64,000 bases of DNA, from positions 4,526,001 through 4,590,000 of the forward strand of contig NZ_CP071238.1 of NCBI RefSeq assembly GCF_017299535.1. The letters run 5' to 3'. Position numbers and translations under genes: made by a program. This document shows positions 57,813 to 64,000 of this stretch, piece after piece (the stretch's first letter is position 1; each line of letters starts with the position of its first letter). The stretch is from Serratia marcescens subsp. marcescens ATCC 13880. Lineage in GTDB: Bacteria; Pseudomonadota; Gammaproteobacteria; Enterobacterales; Enterobacteriaceae. The notes under the pieces were generated by a model. That model did no database searches, was not told the DNA's origin, and saw nothing but the letters and a program-made list of their open reading frames with translations.

Positions 57813-60043
57813 TGACGACCGATCAAACCAGACAGACTTTCCGCGATCTCTACATGCCGTTACGCCCTGAGTATCGTTTTCTTTCGCCACTGTACGGGGT
57901 GCTCTGGTGCAACAACGAACTCGCGGAAAAGTATTACCGTTTTCTTGGCGCCGATCACCCGATCGGCCAGGTAGCGCGCGCGTTGTTCTACCGTACTGAC
58001 CTGGTCGAGTTTGACGTAAGCAAAGAGGTGAAGAACCCGTTCACCTGGTTTTCCCCCTCTACCCTTGCACGGCTGGTGGCTTTCATGAGCAGCCAGCGTT
58101 TCACCGACAATGATATCGCCTCGTTATATCAGCATGTACGAGATGAAACGGACTTTCACGCTGCCATTGAGCAGCAACATCGGCTTTCTGTGCAAATACG
58201 CCGGCTTTGCGACAGCGTGCTGCAACAGTTCGAGGACACAAAAGCGCAGATCGCGGCCGCAGAACGCGAAGCGCTCTCCCTCGGCGCCCATGTGAAAGCG
58301 CAAGAAAAAGCGCTGAACCAGATCCTGCAACAGGCGGAAAATGCCGCCAAAGCGCAGCCGTCACGGATCCCGCCACTGCGAACCGCGATCGCCGCGCTAA
58401 AAGCCGGTAAAAAAGCGCTGGGCAAGAGCGCTGCGGAAAATAAAGAGGCGCAACTGTTGGCGCTCAATGCCGAAATCGCCGAACTGGAAGCACGCGTGAA
58501 TGCGGCGCAGCAAGAAGCCGTGCATCAAGCCGGCCTGCTCCCCGACTGGCAAAACGCGCAGGCCGCCGTCGAACATGCCCGCCGGCAAAAAGATGAAGCC
58601 ACCTTGCGCGCCAGCATGCTGGCGGAAAGTTTTACCGAAAGCACCGTCGCACGGCTGCAAACTGAGGGATTCAGCGCCGACTTCATTGCATTGCATCTGC
58701 CTTTCAACAAGTATCACCGCTATCTGCCGCGACGTGTGCAGGATTACGTCGGTATCCACTGTGCAGATCGCGACAGCTTGCTGGCCGAGTTGCACAGTTT
58801 ATGTCGTTTACTGATCGCGGCCAGCCGCACCGCCGGGCACGACAGAGAGGTGTTTCATTTGCTCAACGCGGCGCTGTGGCTGAAATGCAAGGGTAACTTC
58901 GGCAAGTTGACCGCCTACATGCAGCAACTGCGGGAGCTGAGCGGGGAGCTGTTCGGCGAAACGGCGACGGGCGAGACGCACTTCCCCGATCGCTGCCATG
59001 ACTACTACGATCGCGAAGTGTACGGCCGCTATTTTCCGCCGCTGTGCATCACCAAAACCTGCCGCCCCGCGCCGGATTCTGACGTCTCGTTCTCAGATTG
59101 CGGGGAGAGTTCGCTGCGCAACTTCATCAATGTCCTGGTGAAAAACCAAGCAAGCGCGCAGCTTGACGCCGGAATACTCAAACGCAGCGGCCTGGCTGTC
59201 GATCCGCGCGTCATCGCGTTCTATGAAAAAAACCCTCGTTTGGAAACGATCAGAAGCCAGGAAGTACATAACCAGTGGGCTGAAATTGCCTCATCACTCA
59301 ATGCGCGCGACAGCCGAATCAAATACCTGACGCCAGGCAAAGACGCCTATTGCGAGTTGGCCGCCGGCGGCAACAACATGCAGCATATGCTGCAAGCGCT
59401 ATTGGGCGAAGCTGATATCGCCACCATTTGCCGCCGAATCGCCTCCTCTTCCGGCATCGATATTCGTTGCGATCTCAGCGAATTCCACCCGGAACGGCAC
59501 GATCTGGAAGACTTCACCAACGTTGTTCGCCTTGAATTCGACGGCAAATATGTCTTTCACTGGTATTTCCTCAAACAGCATTTCCGCTGCGCTTCGGCAG
59601 ATCTGTTCAACGAAGAGGAAAATTATGTACGCCAGGCACTCGCCATGCTGAATGACGAGATGAAACAGGGCCGTCTGAATCGCGACCAGTTCCGCGCACT
59701 GCTCAGTTTCCATCTGAAAGAGAAACCCGTGGCGCAAGTCAAAATGATATTCGACAGCCTTGGCGCTACCCTCGTCGGAGATGAAATGACGTTCTTGATG
59801 TTGGGTAAATTGAACTCCGTCGATTCCATGTTTGAATACTGCATGAACGTTCTGGCGATTCCAACGCTGGCGCATAGCGCGCCAGTCTCGGCGACTGTCG
59901 CCGCGATTATTCAAGGCATCAGCCCGCATCCGGTTATCTTCGATCAGCGGAAAAATCTCATCGCGAGGATTAGAGAGGCCGGAGTGACGCCGTTACTCAC
60001 TCTGGCTAACCGATGGGAAAAGGAAAGTTTGGAAAAGGTGTAA
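57812..60043 (+). CDS. Large unrecognised protein with coiled coil
   Basis: I do not recognise this 743-residue protein. Residues about 118-285 are alanine-, glutamate- and glutamine-rich and predicted coiled coil. Before it lies a folded region of about 110 residues with a WF/LYG pattern. The C-terminal half (about 300-743) contains the striking motif FSDCGESSLRNFINVLV, with D429-C430-G431-E432, and later W- and H-rich segments (KYVFHWYFLKQHFRC). No signal peptide or membrane helix is seen. It shares the operon with the oxidase-like and dehydrogenase-like genes. A biosynthetic ligase or hydrolase role is only a guess. Confidence 0.6.
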   Translation: MTTDQTRQTFRDLYMPLRPEYRFLSPLYGVLWCNNELAEKYYRFLGADHPIGQVARALFYRTDLVEFDVSKEVKNPFTWFSPSTLARLVAFMSSQRFTDNDIASLYQHVRDETDFHAAIEQQHRLSVQIRRLCDSVLQQFEDTKAQIAAAEREALSLGAHVKAQEKALNQILQQAENAAKAQPSRIPPLRTAIAALKAGKKALGKSAAENKEAQLLALNAEIAELEARVNAAQQEAVHQAGLLPDWQNAQAAVEHARRQKDEATLRASMLAESFTESTVARLQTEGFSADFIALHLPFNKYHRYLPRRVQDYVGIHCADRDSLLAELHSLCRLLIAASRTAGHDREVFHLLNAALWLKCKGNFGKLTAYMQQLRELSGELFGETATGETHFPDRCHDYYDREVYGRYFPPLCITKTCRPAPDSDVSFSDCGESSLRNFINVLVKNQASAQLDAGILKRSGLAVDPRVIAFYEKNPRLETIRSQEVHNQWAEIASSLNARDSRIKYLTPGKDAYCELAAGGNNMQHMLQALLGEADIATICRRIASSSGIDIRCDLSEFHPERHDLEDFTNVVRLEFDGKYVFHWYFLKQHFRCASADLFNEEENYVRQALAMLNDEMKQGRLNRDQFRALLSFHLKEKPVAQVKMIFDSLGATLVGDEMTFLMLGKLNSVDSMFEYCMNVLAIPTLAHSAPVSATVAAIIQGISPHPVIFDQRKNLIARIREAGVTPLLTLANRWEKESLEKV

Positions 60044-60090
60044 TACACTCGGTTCAACAGACGACGAGCAACATTTAAGGAGAAACCGCC

Positions 60091-61296
60091 TTGAGGTCAA
60101 CATTCATCCCTTATTTCCCAAAAGAAATATGGGTTATCTTTATCGGGACGTTTTTGACGCGCGCCTGCTTTTTCATGATTTGGCCATTCATTACCATTCT
60201 CATGAGAAATAACTACGCGATGACTCCGGTGGAAATCGGCGTCATGATGAGCGTATCACTTATCGTGTCTATTTCTTTCGGCTATCTCTTCGGTGGCGCT
60301 TCAGACAAATATGGCCGTCGCACGTTGATTATTCTCGGTGCAATTGCCGCTATCATTTCATTTAGCGTACTTGCGTTGGCCAACTCACCGGCGTGGTATT
60401 TTGTCGGCATTTTACTCAATGGCATTTCGCGCTCATTGATCGAACCCGCCAGCAAAGCGGTGATCGGCGATATTCTCCATGACAGGCAAGAGCGAGAACG
60501 CGCGTTGAACATCCGCTACTTCCTGATGAACGTGGGCGCAGCCGTAGGCCCATTAGTGGGTGTCGCTCTCGGGCTGACGGCGCAGAAGGCCACCTTCTTC
60601 GTCACCGCATTGTCGTTCCTTTGCTATTTGCTGCTGGTGCTCGCGGTATTCAAAGCGGGGCACGGTAAAGAAACGCGCAACGCCACCTTCTCGTTCATTG
60701 GCTCTTTGCGGATTATCTGGAACGATCAGGCGTTCAAGGTTTTGGTTGTCGCCAACATTTTGGTGATGCTAGTCTACGGGCAGATCGACGTGACGCTGCC
60801 GCAATACCTCATGATCAGCCAGGTGCACAACCCCGAATACCTGCTCAGCGTGCTGATATTCATCAATGCAGCCACGGTGATAACGCTGCAGTATTTCACC
60901 GAGCGCTTTACCCGTCGCATGTCATTGGCACTGAAAACCAGCCTGGGCGTGTTCTTTCTCGCGCTTTCACAAATTGTCTTCCTGCTGGTTTCCAGTGAAA
61001 GCTGGGGGCTGTGGTTGGTCGCCATGTTCCTGCTCAGCCTCGGCGAAGTCATCCTGTTCCCTACGCTCAATATACAAATTGATCGTATGGCGCCGGCTAA
61101 CCTAAAAGGGGCTTACTTCGGTGCCGCCACGTTTTACGAATTTGGCCTGGCGCTCGCCCCTTTTGTCGGCGGTTTGCTGTTAAAACAAGGTGGCGGTGGC
61201 GCCCTGTATGCCGTGATGTTCTTTTTATGCATCGGCGTCATCGTTCTTTATACTATTTCAGAAAGAATATCTGAGAAAAGAACGATAACCGTGTGA
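60091..61296 (+). CDS. Major facilitator superfamily transporter
   Basis: This 401-residue protein has about twelve transmembrane segments and the MFS motif A GGASDKYGRR at residues 68-77. TTG at 60091 is chosen because AAGGAG lies eight bases upstream and later ATG codons would remove the first helix. It resembles DHA1-type drug/metabolite exporters. As last gene of the operon it probably exports the product or confers self-resistance. A terminator follows. Confidence 0.82.
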   Translation: MRSTFIPYFPKEIWVIFIGTFLTRACFFMIWPFITILMRNNYAMTPVEIGVMMSVSLIVSISFGYLFGGASDKYGRRTLIILGAIAAIISFSVLALANSPAWYFVGILLNGISRSLIEPASKAVIGDILHDRQERERALNIRYFLMNVGAAVGPLVGVALGLTAQKATFFVTALSFLCYLLLVLAVFKAGHGKETRNATFSFIGSLRIIWNDQAFKVLVVANILVMLVYGQIDVTLPQYLMISQVHNPEYLLSVLIFINAATVITLQYFTERFTRRMSLALKTSLGVFFLALSQIVFLLVSSESWGLWLVAMFLLSLGEVILFPTLNIQIDRMAPANLKGAYFGAATFYEFGLALAPFVGGLLLKQGGGGALYAVMFFLCIGVIVLYTISERISEKRTITV

Positions 61297-61318
61297 CATT
61301 GTTAATCCGCTAATTAAC

Positions 61319-61356
61319 GCCGCCCTTGTTTAAGCACATTAACGGGGCGGCTTTAT
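61319..61356 (+). terminator. Intrinsic terminator after the MFS gene
   Basis: GCCGCCC (61319-61325) pairs with GGGCGGC (61345-61351) across a 19-base loop, followed by TTTAT. It ends the four-gene operon. Confidence 0.75.
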
Positions 61357-61492
61357 CGTGATATTAATCACAGTAAATAAATAGCAAAGGATATGCAGGT
61401 TATTATTTAATCGAACGATTTATTTAATACCAAAAAATAAAAGAAATCTATTTACATGAATGATTAGGAGATGTTATAAATTTGTTTATTGC

Positions 61493-61569
61493 AGGCGTGT
61501 AGCTCAGTGGTAGAGCGCTGTGTCATACTTCACAGAGGTCACCTGGTTCGATTCCGGTTGCGCCAACCA
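61493..61569 (+). tRNA. Abnormal or degenerate tRNA-like sequence
   Basis: TAGCTCAGTGGTAGAGC is a normal D arm and GGTTCGATTCC a normal T loop, and an encoded CCA ends at 61569. Yet the acceptor stem has an A-A mismatch at 1-72 plus two G-T pairs, the anticodon stem CTGTG/CACAG (61518-61522, 61531-61535) encloses an eight-base loop TCATACTT, and the T stem has one unpaired end. It may be a tRNA pseudogene, possibly left by integration, or an unusual tRNA. The anticodon cannot be assigned safely (CAT is possible). Confidence 0.55.
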
Positions 61570-61788
61570 ATATAAAACCCATTCCTTTCCCATTCTATTT
61601 AATTATTTTCTCATCGAAATAAACCGGCAAAAATTTATATATTTACCCCTCTCTTTTCTTTCCATCGCCCCGTTGCGTTCACCGGAAAGGTGAATAATTT
61701 ATTAGCCAAACGCCGCACATTCCGTACAATCCTGTTCCTTCATCTGTTCTTGTCACAAGCCATCATCGTAAACCTATGGGGGACACTG

Positions 61789-62031
61789 ATGGACAAACGC
61801 TTTATTCAGGCGCACCGCGAAGCGCGCTGGGCGCTGGGGCTGACGCTGCTCTACCTGCTGGCCTGGGGGCTGGCGGCCTACCTGCCGGACAGCGCCATCG
61901 GCGTCACCGGACTGCCGCACTGGTTCGAAATGGCCTGCCTGCTGGTGCCGCTGCTGTTCATCGGCCTGTGCTGGCTGATGGTGCGCACGGTGTTCCGCGA
62001 CATTTCGCTGGAGGACCGCGATGCAAACTGA
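61789..62031 (+). CDS. yhdT: YhdT family membrane protein
   Basis: The 80-residue product matches E. coli YhdT in length and sequence (RFIQAHREARWALGLTLLYLL; GLPHWFEMACLL). It has two transmembrane helices. The ATG at 61789 follows GGGGGACACTG; earlier in-frame starts back to 61690 are non-homologous. It overlaps panF by eleven bases and is probably an accessory to PanF. Function unknown. Confidence 0.92.
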   Translation: MDKRFIQAHREARWALGLTLLYLLAWGLAAYLPDSAIGVTGLPHWFEMACLLVPLLFIGLCWLMVRTVFRDISLEDRDAN

Positions 62032-63466
62032 AGTGATCCTGCCGCTGGTCGCCTACCTGTTGCTGGTGTTCGGCCTGTCGGTGTACGCCTATCGGCGCCG
62101 CCAGAACGGAAACTTCCTCAGCGAATATTTCCTCGGCAACCGCTCGATGGGCGGCTTTGTGCTGGCGATGACCCTGACCGCCACCTACATCAGCGCCAGT
62201 TCGTTTATCGGCGGGCCTGGCGCCGCCTACAAATATGGCCTGGGCTGGGTGCTGCTGGCGATGATCCAACTGCCGGCGGTGTGGCTGTCGCTCGGCGTGC
62301 TGGGCAAGAAATTCGCCATCCTGGCGCGGCGCTACAACGCCATTACTCTCAATGACATGCTGTATGGCCGCTACCAAAGCCGCCTGCTGGTGTGGCTGGC
62401 CAGCCTCAGCCTGCTGGTGGCGTTCCTCGGCGCCATGACGGTGCAGTTCATCGGCGGCGCACGCCTGCTGGAGACCGCCGCCGGCATTCCTTACGACACC
62501 GGCCTGTTGATCTTCGGCATCAGCATCGCGCTGTACACCGCCTTCGGCGGCTTCCGCGCCAGCGTGCTGAACGACGCCATGCAGGGGCTGGTGATGCTGA
62601 TCGGCACCGTGCTGCTGCTGGTGGCGGTGATCCATGCCGCCGGCGGACTGGACAGCGCTGTGAGCAAACTGCAGCAGATCGATCCGGCGCTGGTGTCGCC
62701 GCAGGGCGGCGATCAGATCCTCAGTCTGCCGTTTATGGCGTCATTCTGGATCCTGGTGTGCTTCGGGGTGATCGGCCTGCCGCACACCGCCGTGCGCTGC
62801 ATCTCCTACAAGGACAGCAAGGCGGTGCATCGCGGCATTCTGCTCGGCACCGTGGTGGTGGCGGTGCTGATGTTCGGCATGCACCTGGCCGGCGCGCTCG
62901 GCCGCGCGGTGTTGCCGGATCTCAAGATCCCCGACCAGGTGATCCCGACGCTGATGATCACCGTGTTGCCGCCGTACGCCGCCGGGATCTTTTTGGCGGC
63001 GCCGATGGCGGCGATCATGTCGACCATCAACGCCCAACTGCTGCAGTCCTCCGCCACCATCATCAAGGATCTCTACCTGGGCGTGCGGCCGCAGCAGATC
63101 CACAACGAGCGGTTGATCAAGCGCTTCTCCAGCCTGACCACGCTGATCCTCGGCCTGCTGGTGCTGCTGGCGGCCTGGCGCCCGCCGGAGATGATCATCT
63201 GGCTCAACCTGCTGGCTTTCGGCGGGCTGGAGGCGGTGTTCCTGTGGCCGCTGGTGCTGGGTCTGTATTGGGAACGCGCCAATGCTCAGGGAGCGCTTAG
63301 CTCAATGGTGTCGGGTGCGGTATGCTATACGCTATTGGCCAGCTTCAACCTGCAACCGGCGGGGCTGCATCCTATCGTGCCTTCGCTGTTGCTCAGCCTG
63401 TTGGCGTTTTATCTCGGTAACGTCGTCGGCGAAAAGCGCCGGGCGGCGTCATCATTACCCTCTTGA
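62021..63466 (+). CDS. panF: Sodium/pantothenate symporter
   Basis: PanF imports pantothenate with Na+. The 481-residue protein has about twelve to thirteen helices and SSF-family motifs ([33 protein letters not shown] in pieces; [20 protein letters not shown]). Length is close to E. coli (483). It overlaps yhdT and precedes prmA by eleven bases. Confidence 0.95.
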   Translation: MQTEVILPLVAYLLLVFGLSVYAYRRRQNGNFLSEYFLGNRSMGGFVLAMTLTATYISASSFIGGPGAAYKYGLGWVLLAMIQLPAVWLSLGVLGKKFAILARRYNAITLNDMLYGRYQSRLLVWLASLSLLVAFLGAMTVQFIGGARLLETAAGIPYDTGLLIFGISIALYTAFGGFRASVLNDAMQGLVMLIGTVLLLVAVIHAAGGLDSAVSKLQQIDPALVSPQGGDQILSLPFMASFWILVCFGVIGLPHTAVRCISYKDSKAVHRGILLGTVVVAVLMFGMHLAGALGRAVLPDLKIPDQVIPTLMITVLPPYAAGIFLAAPMAAIMSTINAQLLQSSATIIKDLYLGVRPQQIHNERLIKRFSSLTTLILGLLVLLAAWRPPEMIIWLNLLAFGGLEAVFLWPLVLGLYWERANAQGALSSMVSGAVCYTLLASFNLQPAGLHPIVPSLLLSLLAFYLGNVVGEKRRAASSLPS

Positions 63467-63477
63467 AGAGAATTGCT

Positions 63478-64000
63478 ATGCCTTGGATCCAACTCAAACT
63501 GAACACCACCGGCAGCCAGGCGGAAGACCTGAGCGACGCGCTGGTGGAAAGCGGCGCCGTGTCGGTGACCTTCCAGGACACCCATGACAACCCGGTGTTC
63601 GAGCCGCTGCCGGGTGAAACCCTGCTGTGGGGCGATACCGATGTGATCGGCCTGTACGACGCGGAAACCGATATGGCCGAGGTGGTGGCGATGCTGGAGC
63701 AGCACCCGCTGCTGGGCGCCGGTTTCCGCCACAAGATAGAACAGCTGGAAGACAAGGACTGGGAGCGCGAATGGATGGACAACTTCCACCCGATGCGCTT
63801 CGGCGAGCGCTTGTGGATCTGCCCGAGCTGGCGCGACGTGCCGGATCCTGACGCGGTTAACGTGATGCTCGATCCGGGCCTGGCGTTCGGCACCGGCACC
63901 CACCCGACCACCGCGCTGTGTCTGCAGTGGCTGGACGGCCTCGATCTGGCCGGCAAAACCGTCATCGACTTCGGCTGCGGTTCCGGCATTCTGGCGATCG
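63478..64000 (+). CDS. prmA: Ribosomal protein L11 methyltransferase (3' truncated by window)
   Basis: PrmA trimethylates ribosomal protein L11. The visible 174 residues include the N-terminal substrate-recognition domain ([30 protein letters not shown]) and the SAM-binding motif [13 protein letters not shown] at the window edge. GAAGAGAATTGCT precedes the ATG. The gene continues past 64000. Confidence 0.95.
   Translation, partial: MPWIQLKLNTTGSQAEDLSDALVESGAVSVTFQDTHDNPVFEPLPGETLLWGDTDVIGLYDAETDMAEVVAMLEQHPLLGAGFRHKIEQLEDKDWEREWMDNFHPMRFGERLWICPSWRDVPDPDAVNVMLDPGLAFGTGTHPTTALCLQWLDGLDLAGKTVIDFGCGSGILAI

Larger units (their letters stand above)
61297..61788. other. Gap holding the operon terminator and a tRNA-like sequence
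   Basis: Apart from the two elements listed separately the sequence is AT-rich and without supported genes. The frame of yhdT remains open back to 61690 but the homologous start is at 61789. No direct repeat shared with the region at 55400-55760 was noticed by eye. Confidence 0.5.

Noticed and set aside
55404..61788. Flanking direct repeats (attL/attR) around the four-gene operon
   Set aside because: None visible by eye; integration is suggested only by gene order, AT content and the tRNA-like sequence.

Overview
The window reads as chromosome of an enteric gamma-proteobacterium close to Serratia (S. marcescens group). This is inferred from near full-length similarity of many products to E. 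coli proteins (KdsD, RpoN, RapZ, MreB, TldD, AccBC), from E. coli-like gene order, and from high GC with long antisense open frames. No plasmid, phage, insertion sequence or CRISPR array was seen.

Layout: (1) 252-8286, the conserved yrbG-kdsD-kdsC-lptC-lptA-lptB-rpoN-hpf-ptsN-rapZ-npr block (Kdo synthesis, LPS export, sigma-54, nitrogen PTS). (2) 8581-9311, a HigB/HigA toxin-antitoxin pair. (3) 9315-18327, a ten-gene minus-strand cluster: a PRD protein, a poorly described membrane module (SFCGS protein, DUF4312, DUF4311, DUF4310), three sugar-acid/amino-sugar type enzymes, a lactonase and a PTS-regulated activator. (4) 18751-23769, rnk, a small FAD/formyltransferase/TauE operon with a divergent AraC regulator, and cytochrome b562. 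(5) 23908-26776, pmbA, darP and an intact barnase/barstar pair. (6) 27057-31396, the aaeXAB efflux operon and aaeR. (7) 31387-36379, a zinc-ribbon/membrane pair behind a MerR-type operator, a nucleoside hydrolase, an orphan PglL-type O-oligosaccharyltransferase and cdh. (8) 36504-49804, tldD, a nitrilase-family amidase, yhdP, rng, maf, mreDCB and csrD. (9) 50008-55347, acuI, msrPQ, aroQ and accBC. (10) 55766-61296, a four-gene operon lying between accC and yhdT, which are usually adjacent. (11) 61493-61569, an abnormal tRNA-like sequence, then yhdT, panF and the start of prmA.

Two regions look least described. The first is the operon at 55766-61296: a cupin joined to a heme-oxygenase-like di-iron oxidase domain, a lactate/malate-dehydrogenase-like protein with an altered catalytic dyad, a 743-residue protein I do not recognise, and an MFS exporter. 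This suggests production and export of a small molecule. The second is the DUF4310/4311/4312/SFCGS cluster, which appears to pair an uncharacterised transporter with a catabolic route ending in a KDPG-type aldolase under PTS control. A 20-bp near-palindrome at 18447-18466 is a good candidate operator for it.

TldD and PmbA/TldE, subunits of one protease in E. coli, are both present about 11 kb apart. RpoN, Hpf, PtsN, RapZ and Npr form the usual link between nitrogen signalling, ribosome hibernation and glucosamine-6-phosphate synthesis.
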